Shown: piece by piece, positions 1 to 6,084 of the stretch | How the letters are laid out: each line of letters begins with the position of its first letter | Position numbering within the stretch: the first letter of the stretch is position 1 | Source of the DNA: JBJXFK01 sp046155505 | GTDB lineage: Bacteria; Planctomycetota; Phycisphaerae; UBA1845; Fen-1342 | NCBI GenBank assembly: GCA_046155505.1 | Contig: JBJXFK010000031.1 | Span: 1 to 43,378, forward strand | DNA: 43,378 nucleotides | Direction: 5' to 3' | Program-made: the position numbers and the translations under genes | Notes under the pieces: model-generated | Databases searched by the model: none | What the model was told of the DNA's origin: nothing | Seen by the model: only the letters and a program-made list of their open reading frames with translations

Positions 1-559
1 TCTTTTTTCCCCCTTCGTGCCTTCGTGCCTCCGTGCCTTCGTGCCTTTCTCCCACAATCGCAATCAGCCCCTCCGCATACTCCGCCACGTCCGCAACATA
101 GAGAATGCAATCCCCCTTCTTCGCCCGTCGCCGACCGACGGTGATCAGGCGCGACAGGCGGCCATACGCGGCCCGATCGGGCGCGAGCAGAACAATCGGC
201 GGGCCGTCGAGCGGCGTGATTTCGCTGCCGATGATCAGGTGCATGTTGTGCTGCTTGGCGGCGATGTGGGCCCGCACGACGCCGGCGAGCGAATTGCGGT
301 CGGTGATCGCGATCGAGCGATAGCCGAGCCGGGCGGCCTGCTCGACCAGTTCTTCCGGATGCGACGCACCGCGCAGGAACGAGAAGTTGGAGAGGCAGTG
401 GAGTTCGGCGTAGCGGCGCGGCGGCGTTCCGCGATTCTGGGCATCCGCGCTGTCGAACGCGCCGATTTTGGATTTTGGATTTTGGATTTTGGATTGGGAT
501 GTGGCGCCGCCGACCTTTCGCGGATGCTCGTGCGGCTTTTCGAAAGGTGCTTCGGGCAT
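1..559 (-). CDS. dnaE2: Error-prone DNA polymerase III alpha subunit (DnaE2 type), N-terminal part
   Basis: The reading frame starts at ATG 559 and runs off the left edge, giving 186 residues. Residues of about 50-160 form the start of a PHP domain: YAELHCLSNFSFL, the GASHPEELV stretch, and AITDRNSLAGVVRAH are typical of DnaE2, the translesion alpha subunit that works with ImuA/ImuB in damage-induced mutagenesis. A replicative DnaE is less likely because of the ELHCLSNFSFLRGAS wording. Two stretches look foreign. Residues 22-32 (SQSKIQNPKSK) are encoded by tandem CCAAAAT repeats, and the last visible residues (RHEGTEARRHEG) by GGCACGAA repeats; both repeats recur in the gene at 9705-12086. 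No strong ribosome-binding site precedes 559, so the true start could differ. imuA/imuB are not in the window. Family assignment is firm; DnaE2 rather than DnaE is likely. Confidence 0.85.
   Translation of the reverse strand, partial: MPEAPFEKPHEHPRKVGGATSQSKIQNPKSKIGAFDSADAQNRGTPPRRYAELHCLSNFSFLRGASHPEELVEQAARLGYRSIAITDRNSLAGVVRAHIAAKQHNMHLIIGSEITPLDGPPIVLLAPDRAAYGRLSRLITVGRRRAKKGDCILYVADVAEYAEGLIAIVGERHEGTEARRHEGGKK
12..47 (-). repeat. Degenerate tandem GGCACGAA octamers inside dnaE2
   Basis: On the minus strand the units read GGCACGAA, GGCACGGA, GGCACGAA and so on. They are translated in frame in dnaE2 as GTEARRHE-type residues. The same octamer array is at 10872-10911 inside another gene, in the same reading frame. 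An 8-bp unit shifts frame each copy and contains no stop in any frame. Confidence 0.85.
464..498 (-). repeat. Tandem CCAAAAT heptamers inside the dnaE2 N-terminus
   Basis: Four near-identical 7-bp units (GATTTTG on the plus strand at 464, 471, 478 and 485) followed by a degenerate fifth. Translated on the minus strand they give SKIQNPKSKI. The same family recurs at 10990-11032. Confidence 0.85.
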
Positions 560-844
560 GGGTGATCCGCGCAGCGCTGGGCGAAACCGAGACGGTTCGT
601 TTTCGAACTGCATGCCGATACGCCGCCCGGCGTACCGAGGCATTTTTCAGGCCGGCATCGCCGCGCCGGCCCCGGTCCAGTATACCTATCAAAAACCGAA
701 CTGTCTGCCTGAATTGGGACTGATTCGCCGATTCGAACCCGACGTGCTAGCGAGGTGTTCGTCAGCATTCACCGGGCTCGGTGGCGCGTTCGTATTCGAA
801 TTTGCGAGAGAGAGTGCTTGCGTGAAACGCCGCAAGGTCGCTGA

Positions 845-1294
845 TCAGGTCAGCAATCCGCCCAGATACTCGCTTGATCCACGCAGCGGGGTTTTGAGAA
901 AATACTGAATCGGATACAAATCGCGCTCCGTCGTCGATAGCGCGGCAATCAACTGCGTTCGAACCGAGATTGGAAACCGCGAACGCTGCTTGCGGGCTTC
1001 GGACGCAGAGAGCAGCGGGAGCACCAGATAGCGGGGATGCAGGATGGCACCGGGCGTAATTGAAGGGATCTTATCGACAGTCGTGACATCCATGAACCCG
1101 AACAGGACGCGATCCGACGCCGTCACAAAGCGTGCCGACACCAATAACGAGTACCTGCCGCGCGGAATCGTTGCACCAACGACCGGCTTGACCCAAGTTT
1201 CGTCCGGCACTTCATCGTCCGAATCGGCGAACGACCAAATGGGATGCTCCGCGAAATCGCGTCGTTTGAGTGAAGTGACCGGTTTGAAACGCAT
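845..1294 (-). CDS. Hypothetical protein, 149 aa
   Basis: Starts at ATG 1294, chosen because GAGGA lies 6 bases upstream; an upstream in-frame start at 1324 has no such site. The product begins MRFKPVTSLKRRDFAEHPIW and contains DETWVKPV, an arrangement I associate with small cytosolic proteins of unknown function in soil bacteria. There is no signal peptide or membrane segment, and the composition is balanced (FGFMDVTT, LPLLSA). It probably folds into beta strands. It diverges from the ymdB-like gene at 1504 across about 210 bases. I do not recognise a function. Confidence 0.7.
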   Translation of the reverse strand: MRFKPVTSLKRRDFAEHPIWSFADSDDEVPDETWVKPVVGATIPRGRYSLLVSARFVTASDRVLFGFMDVTTVDKIPSITPGAILHPRYLVLPLLSASEARKQRSRFPISVRTQLIAALSTTERDLYPIQYFLKTPLRGSSEYLGGLLT

Positions 1295-1503
1295 GAATGT
1301 CCTCGGCGTACGAAGCCCATACAACCAAATACATGAACGAGACGTACTGCGCAGTCAATTCACTCACGGTACCGTAGCATCAACCAAAGTAAGTCGGAAC
1401 AACCCGCGCTCGCCGCAAAAGCCAAGTTGCCGATAGAAGCGCAATCACTGCGGTATACTACCGTTCATGTAAGGCGCTCCCGGTTCCGCCAAAAAGGCGT
1501 CGT

Positions 1504-2316
1504 ATGCGAATTCTGATCATCGGCGACATCGTCGGCCGCCCCGGCAAGCACGCATGCAGCGTGTTCGTGCCGCGATATATCCGCGATAAACAGGTCGATT
1601 TCGTCGTCGCCAATGCCGAAAACGCCGCCGCCGGCAGCGGACTGACCCCCGCGATGTTCAGCAAGCTGCTGCATCAGGGCATCGACGTCTGCACGATGGG
1701 CGATCACATCTACAAGCGGCTCGAGATCGTGCAGGCCCTCGAAAGTTCCGAACGAATCGTCAAGCCCGCCAACCTGCCGCCCGAGTCGGCGGGGCGCGAA
1801 TTTACGATCGTCCAATCGCGCGGCGGCGTGCCCGTGGCGGTCATTTCGCTGCTGGGCCGCACGTACATGAACACGAGGAGCGATTGTCCGTATCACGCCG
1901 TCGATCGCGTGCTCGAAAAAATCTCGTCCGAGGTGAAGATCATTATCGTCGATATGCACGCCGAGACGACCAGCGAGAAGGTCGCCCTCGGCTGGTACCT
2001 CGACGGGCGCGTAACCGCGGTCGTTGGCACGCACACGCATATCCCAACCGCCGACGAACGCATCCTGCCGCGCGGCACGGCGTATATCACCGATCTGGGC
2101 ATGACCGGGCCGTATGACTCGGTGCTGGGCCGCGATCGCGACAACGTGATCCGCGTGCTGGTGAGCGGCATGCCCTATCCCTATGACGTGGCCCGCGAGA
2201 ATGTGCACATGAGCGGCGTGCTGGTCGAGGTGGATTCGACGACGGGGCAGGCGACACGGATCGAGCGTGTCTGGGAGCACGACGTCGAGGCGCCGAGCGA
2301 TCGCGGGCCGGAATAA
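1504..2316 (+). CDS. YmdB-type metallophosphoesterase (TIGR00282 family)
   Basis: Product of 270 residues, the usual length for this family of dinuclear metal phosphodiesterases; Bacillus YmdB hydrolyses 2',3'-cyclic nucleotides. Metal-binding motifs are in order: GDIVGRPG (7-14, D8), NAEN (37-40), TMGDH (64-68), VDMHAE (149-154, H152) and GTHTHIPTAD (175-184, H177 and H179), followed by TDLGMTGPYDSVLG. In the family the third motif is usually GNH; here it is GDH, an Asn to Asp change at a metal-ligand position. No signal peptide, so it acts in the cytosol. It starts at ATG 1504; a TATACT hexamer at 1454-1459 could be a -10 box but I find no matching -35. It stands alone rather than beside rny or spoVS as in Firmicutes. 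Confidence 0.9.
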   Translation: MRILIIGDIVGRPGKHACSVFVPRYIRDKQVDFVVANAENAAAGSGLTPAMFSKLLHQGIDVCTMGDHIYKRLEIVQALESSERIVKPANLPPESAGREFTIVQSRGGVPVAVISLLGRTYMNTRSDCPYHAVDRVLEKISSEVKIIIVDMHAETTSEKVALGWYLDGRVTAVVGTHTHIPTADERILPRGTAYITDLGMTGPYDSVLGRDRDNVIRVLVSGMPYPYDVARENVHMSGVLVEVDSTTGQATRIERVWEHDVEAPSDRGPE

Positions 2317-2397
2317 GGGAGTGGCCGTGGGTCGGTGGGGCCAAGGGGTCAAGCGAAAAGGCTCACGGCACGAATCGCCTTTACGCGAGTGCGCGAT

Positions 2398-2568
2398 TCA
2401 CTGCTTTGGCTGATTATGAATGTAGTGATCATGCTGGGAGGCGAAATCGCTCGGAAGACCACTGATCGTCCCCGCGAACTTTCGCAGTGCCGCGCGTGAG
2501 GCTTCGACGATCTGCTGCGGCGTTCGACGCGACGTCGCCGGTGCTTTCTTCGAACGCGATTTCTTCAT
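2398..2568 (-). CDS. Small conserved-looking protein, 56 aa
   Basis: ATG 2568 follows GGGGGAAGTGA on the minus strand, a plausible ribosome-binding site. An in-frame TGA immediately precedes the ATG, so the start is fixed. The product has a basic head (MKKSRSKKAPATSRR), a helix (PQQIVEASRAALRKFAGTI) and ends LPSDFASQHDHYIHNQPKQ. That ending resembles the LPxDFAxxHDHYLYGxPK tail I associate with small planctomycete proteins of unknown role (recollection, not a search). It occupies the gap between the ymdB-like and ketosynthase genes on the opposite strand. Function unknown. Confidence 0.6.
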   Translation of the reverse strand: MKKSRSKKAPATSRRTPQQIVEASRAALRKFAGTISGLPSDFASQHDHYIHNQPKQ

Positions 2569-2725
2569 TCACTTCCCCCGCAGGAAACTTCACGAATTGT
2601 ACCGAGGTCGCCGCCCCTGCGTCGTCTTCACTCGACCCCTTGGCCCCTCGGGCCCTGCCTCTCCAGCCTTTTTCCGATAAACTCCCTCATCGCGCGGCGC
2701 CACGCCGCCCAGTGAGGGCTCTATT

Positions 2726-4066
2726 GTGAGCAGAAGACGAGTCGTCATCACCGGTCTCGGGCCGGTCACGCCGCTTGGCATAGGCGTCGCCGATTTCTGG
2801 AACGCCTTGCTGGAGGGCCGCAGCGCCGTCCGCCGCATTCAGGCGTTCGACCCCGGCAAATTCCGCGAGCAGTGCGGCAGCGAGATCGACAATCTGAAAC
2901 TCGCCAACTACGTGCCCAAAGCCGCTCGAAAGAGCGAAAAGATCATGGCCCGCGACATCATCCTCGCCGTCGCGGCGGCTCATCAGGCGATCACCGACGC
3001 CGGCCTGCGAACCAAGTGCCTGATCGAGCGCGGCGACACGACCGAGGCGGTCAACGTCGACAGCACGCGCATGGGCGCAAACATCGGTGCCGGCTTGATT
3101 TGCGCCGATCTGTCCGAACTCGCCGGAGCGCTCGCGTCGGCCGTCGAAGGCGGCCAGTTCAGCCTCGCCAAGTGGGGCACGGCGGGAATGGAGAATCTCA
3201 CGCCACTGTGGCTGCTCAAATTTTTGCCGAACATGCTCGCCTGCCATGTGACCATCGTGCATGACTGTCAGGGGCCGAGCAACACAATCACCTGCGGCGA
3301 GGCAAGCAGCCATCTCGCGATCGGCGAGGCGTTTCGGACCATCGAGCGCGGCACGGCGGATGTTTGCATCTGCGGCGGGGCCGAGAGCAAGGCCAACCCG
3401 ATGGCGCTGCTGCGGCAATCGCTCGGCGGGCGGCTCAGCAAAGCGGCGGATTCGCCCGCGACGGCATGTAAGCCGTTCGCCGCGACGCGCGACGGCACGG
3501 TCACGAGCGAGGGCGGCGGGCTGGTGATTCTCGAATCGCTCGAACACGCCAAGGCGCGCGGGGCACGCATCTATGCCGAGATCGCTGGTTTTGGCGCGGG
3601 TAACGACGCCGTCCGCCCGACGCACCCGCCCACGCCGCGCGCCGACGGCAGCGGCGTAACCCTGGCGGTGCAAAAGGCGTTGAAGGATGCCGGAATCGCG
3701 GCGTCGCAGGTCGATCTGTTCGCCTCCGCCGCGTGCGGCTTGAAGGAGCACGACGCGATCGAAGCGACCGCGATCCGCACACTGCTCGGCGATCGGGTGG
3801 CGAGCACGCCCGTGCTCAATATTCGCGGCGGGCTGGGCAATAACGGTGCGGGTAGCGGCGCGATCGACTTCATCGCGACGACGCTGGCGCTGTTCAACAA
3901 CACCGTGCCGCATGCGATCAACAGCGACCCGACAGAAGCGGGGCTGGGAATCAAAGTCGTCACCGGCAAGCCGGTGGATGCGAAGGTGGATGCGGCGGTG
4001 TCTGTGTCGTACGCGCTCAGCGGCGGACAGAATGCGGCGATCGTGATCAAGCGGTATCGGGATTGA
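2726..4066 (+). CDS. Ketosynthase-fold protein without catalytic residues (chain-length-factor-like)
   Basis: 446 residues with the FabF fold: VVITGLGPVTPLG at the start and CGGAESKANPMALLR after the nucleophile loop. The active site is gone. The nucleophile loop reads GPSNTITCGEASSH, which aligns the catalytic Cys of GPSxSxxTACxS with Glu192. The first His (in AHGTxT) aligns with Ala335 in FASAACGLKEHD. The second His (in GHLLGAAG) aligns with Asn372 in GNNGAGSG. This is the pattern of KS-beta or chain-length factors, which pair with an active KS-alpha. The active partner is probably the gene at 4640, now separated from it by the GxxExxY cassette. GTG is the only sensible start. The product or chain length controlled cannot be told; no acyl carrier protein is adjacent. 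Confidence 0.88.
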   Translation: MSRRRVVITGLGPVTPLGIGVADFWNALLEGRSAVRRIQAFDPGKFREQCGSEIDNLKLANYVPKAARKSEKIMARDIILAVAAAHQAITDAGLRTKCLIERGDTTEAVNVDSTRMGANIGAGLICADLSELAGALASAVEGGQFSLAKWGTAGMENLTPLWLLKFLPNMLACHVTIVHDCQGPSNTITCGEASSHLAIGEAFRTIERGTADVCICGGAESKANPMALLRQSLGGRLSKAADSPATACKPFAATRDGTVTSEGGGLVILESLEHAKARGARIYAEIAGFGAGNDAVRPTHPPTPRADGSGVTLAVQKALKDAGIAASQVDLFASAACGLKEHDAIEATAIRTLLGDRVASTPVLNIRGGLGNNGAGSGAIDFIATTLALFNNTVPHAINSDPTEAGLGIKVVTGKPVDAKVDAAVSVSYALSGGQNAAIVIKRYRD

Positions 4067-4080
4067 ATTGAAGAGGGTTT

Positions 4081-4112
4081 CAACACAGAGGCACAGAGGG
4101 CACAGAGAAGAG
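4081..4112 (+). repeat. Left inverted arm of the GxxExxY cassette
   Basis: Reads CAACACAGAGGCACAGAGGG and continues CACAGAGAAGAG. It is an imperfect tandem of CACAGAG-type units and the reverse complement of 4581-4612 with three differences. Confidence 0.9.
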
Positions 4113-4137
4113 AATCCGGTTCATTTGGTTGGTTGAG

Positions 4138-4539
4138 ATGAACCCAATACAGACGAATCAACCTGAAGCGCCGCGCGATCCGCTTACTGCGGCCGTGATC
4201 GGCGCGGCAATTGAAGTTCACAAGGTGCTCGGGCCGGGATTGCTGGAGTCGGCGTATGAGACTTGCCTCTGTCACGAATTGTCGTTGCGATCGGTATCGT
4301 TCGAACGTCAGGTCGCATTGCCGGTGCCGTACAAAGGGCTCAAACTCGACGCCGCCTATCGGCTGGACCTGGTGGTCGAACGAGCTCTGATTGTCGAATT
4401 GAAAGCCGTTGAACGTATCGAGGAGATTCACAAGGCGCAGTTGTTGACGTACATGCGATTGAGCGGTCTGCGGAAGGGCCTCATTCTAAATTTCTACGTG
4501 CCGTACTTGCGGGATGGAATTGTCCGAATGGTGCTCTAG
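4138..4539 (+). CDS. GxxExxY family protein (PD-(D/E)XK nuclease-fold)
   Basis: 133 residues from ATG 4138 (an in-frame TTG at 4129 would add three). The family motif is visible as GPGLLESAYE (GLLESAY) near residue 37. After it, YRLDLVVERALIVELKAVE carries the Asp and the E-x-K of a PD-(D/E)XK nuclease core (PDDEXK_3), and HKAQLLTYMRLSG and GLILNFYV are family landmarks. Biochemical function is unestablished as far as I know; a nuclease is the structural expectation. It lies between inverted repeats and in the same direction as both flanking ketosynthase genes, so it may be read from their transcript. No clear ribosome-binding site. Such genes occur in multiple copies in some environmental genomes (recollection), which fits a mobile nature. 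Confidence 0.88.
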   Translation: MNPIQTNQPEAPRDPLTAAVIGAAIEVHKVLGPGLLESAYETCLCHELSLRSVSFERQVALPVPYKGLKLDAAYRLDLVVERALIVELKAVERIEEIHKAQLLTYMRLSGLRKGLILNFYVPYLRDGIVRMVL

Positions 4540-4580
4540 CTAGGTCGCATCGAAGGGTTCGGCGAAACAATGCAGTTGGG

Positions 4581-4612
4581 CTCTTCTCTGTGCTCTCTGC
4601 GCCTCTGTGTTT
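4581..4612 (-). repeat. Right inverted arm of the GxxExxY cassette
   Basis: Reads CTCTTCTCTGTGCTCTCTGC then GCCTCTGTGTTT on the plus strand. It mirrors 4081-4112. It ends 27 bases before the next ketosynthase start, leaving that gene's ribosome-binding site intact. Confidence 0.9.
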
Positions 4613-4639
4613 AGTCCTCTTCTCTTTGAGGATCGTCCA

Positions 4640-5929
4640 ATGAAGCGACGTGTGGTGATTACGGGAATGGGTTGGGTCACGCCTCTCGGTACCGAGATTG
4701 ACGCCGTTTGGAAGCGTCTCCTCAACTGCGAGAGCGGCGTGACCGCGACCGGGATTTTTGACGCGCGGACATTCCCGACGCAGTTTTCGTCACAGGTCAA
4801 AAATTACGACCTGCGCAAATTCCTCGGCGATCGCTATGACGATCACAAGGATTGCAGCCGACAAGTGGCTTTCGCGCTCGGCGCGGCTGAGATGGCGTGG
4901 AAATCCGCGAATCTCGGCGACGGCGGCGGACTCGAACCGGCCCAGGTCGGCGTCTACCTCGGCGGCGGCGAAGGCCCGATCGATTTCGAAAATTTCGTCG
5001 CGGCGGCGACCGCCGGCTGGAATCCGGAAAAAAACGAACTCGACACGCAGCGCTGGGCCGAAGTCGCGTATAAACGCCTGACGATGGTGAAGGAGTACGA
5101 GCAGGACCCCAACTGCGCCGCCGGGCATCTGGCCTATCGCTTCAACGCCCGCGGGCCGAATCTAAATACGCTCACTGCGTGCGCCGCCAGCACGCAGGCG
5201 ATGGGCGAAGCCACCGAACTCATCCGCCGCGGCGATGCCGATGTCATGATCTCCGGCGGTGCGCACAGCATGATTCACCCGCTCGGCGTCACCGGCTTCA
5301 ACCGCCTGACCGCGCTCAGTACGCGCAACGATTCGCCGACGACCGCGTCGCGACCGTTCGATCGCACGCGCGACGGGTTCGTGCTGGGCGAGGGTTCGGG
5401 CATGTTGATTCTTGAAGAATTTGAGCACGCCAAGCGGCGTGGTGCGAAGATGCTGGCCGAAGTCGTTGGGTTCGGCTCGACCGCCGATGCGTTCCGCGTG
5501 ACCGACATTCACGATCAGGCCCGCGGCAGCAGCGCGGCAATGCGTGGCGCGATCGAGGCCGCCGGCCTGTCGCCGACGGATATCCACTACATCAGCGCTC
5601 ACGGCACGGGTACGTCGGAAAACGACAAGCTCGAAACGCTGGGGATCAAGCGCGTCTTCGGCGATCACGCCAAGAACGTGCCGATCAGCAGCATCAAGAG
5701 CATGATGGGCCACCTGGTTGCGGCGGCGGGCGCGGTCGAGTTGATCACATGCGTGCTCGCGATTCGCGATCAAGTCCTGCCGCCGACCAGCAACTTCAGC
5801 GAGCCGGACCCGAATTGCGATCTGGATTACATCGTGAACAAGTCCCGTCCCGCGCGCGTGGTGAACACACTCAGCAACAGCTTCGGCTTCGGCGGGCAGA
5901 ATGACACGTTAGTGGTGACGGCAGTGTAG
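4640..5929 (+). CDS. Beta-ketoacyl synthase, active FabF/KS-alpha type
   Basis: 429 residues from ATG 4640, preceded by GAGGA eight bases upstream; an upstream in-frame GTG at 4607 lies in the repeat arm and is unlikely. All three catalytic residues are present: Cys181 in LTACAASTQ, His321 in SAHGTGT and His358 in SMMGHLVAAAGAVE. It condenses malonyl-ACP with an acyl-ACP in fatty acid or polyketide synthesis, in the cytosol. Compared with E. coli FabF it has a longer segment at about 65-155 (DRYDDHKDCSRQ to VKEYEQDPNCAAGHLA). Next to an inactive paralogue it looks like the KS-alpha half of a heterodimer. Its stop TAG (5927-5929) is part of a GTAG repeat motif; the last codons and the motif are duplicated about 34 bases downstream. 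Confidence 0.92.
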   Translation: MKRRVVITGMGWVTPLGTEIDAVWKRLLNCESGVTATGIFDARTFPTQFSSQVKNYDLRKFLGDRYDDHKDCSRQVAFALGAAEMAWKSANLGDGGGLEPAQVGVYLGGGEGPIDFENFVAAATAGWNPEKNELDTQRWAEVAYKRLTMVKEYEQDPNCAAGHLAYRFNARGPNLNTLTACAASTQAMGEATELIRRGDADVMISGGAHSMIHPLGVTGFNRLTALSTRNDSPTTASRPFDRTRDGFVLGEGSGMLILEEFEHAKRRGAKMLAEVVGFGSTADAFRVTDIHDQARGSSAAMRGAIEAAGLSPTDIHYISAHGTGTSENDKLETLGIKRVFGDHAKNVPISSIKSMMGHLVAAAGAVELITCVLAIRDQVLPPTSNFSEPDPNCDLDYIVNKSRPARVVNTLSNSFGFGGQNDTLVVTAV

Positions 5930-6084
5930 AGTGGGCACCGCCCTCGTGCTGACCGCAGTGTAGGGTGGGCACCGCCCACCATTCGCCGCGATCGTCTCAC
6001 GCGATCCGCGAATGGCAAGCGGTGCCCACAGTCGTATTCGATCGTTTCGCACGATCGCGAAATGTTGGGCGATGCCCAACCTAC
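5926..6084. repeat. GTAG-type REP hairpin cluster (inverted pair plus partial copy)
   Basis: Three related units. 5926 starts GTAGAGTGGGCACCGCCCT. 5960 starts GTAGGGTGGGCACCGCCCAC, a hairpin GGTGGGC-ACC-GCCCACC. The unit on the other strand starts at 6084, GTAGGTTGGGCATCGCCCAA, a hairpin GTTGGGC-ATC-GCCCAAC. The last two face each other, the arrangement of bacterial BIMEs. GTAG at the hairpin foot is the hallmark of REPs handled by RAYT transposases. Both convergent genes end inside this block: their TAG stops are the TAG of the first and third GTAG. Confidence 0.85.

Larger units (their letters stand above)
4071..4621. mobile_element. Inverted-repeat-bounded GxxExxY cassette
   Basis: A block of about 550 bp between two tandem ketosynthase genes. 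It contains one nuclease-fold gene (4138-4539) and is bounded by inverted arms at 4071-4112 and 4581-4621. Over 32 bases (4081-4112 against 4581-4612) I count three mismatches; the outer GAAGAGG/CCTCTT parts also match. Each arm is itself built of CACAGAG-like units. I see no transposase and no clear target-site duplication. That the block is mobile is inference from the arms, the gene content, and its position splitting two genes that belong together. Confidence 0.6.

Noticed and set aside
2487..2729. 80-codon plus-strand frame before the first ketosynthase gene
   Set aside because: Lies opposite the better-supported 56-residue gene and has no motif or start signal.
2687..3913. 408-codon open frame on the minus strand opposite the first ketosynthase
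   Set aside because: It is the antisense shadow of a GC-rich gene; the translation is rich in Arg, His and Ala with no motif, while the plus frame has clear ketosynthase homology.
5926..6084. REP cluster read as an ordinary bidirectional terminator
   Set aside because: No T-tract follows either hairpin, and the same GTAG units recur elsewhere in non-convergent positions; they may still slow transcription.
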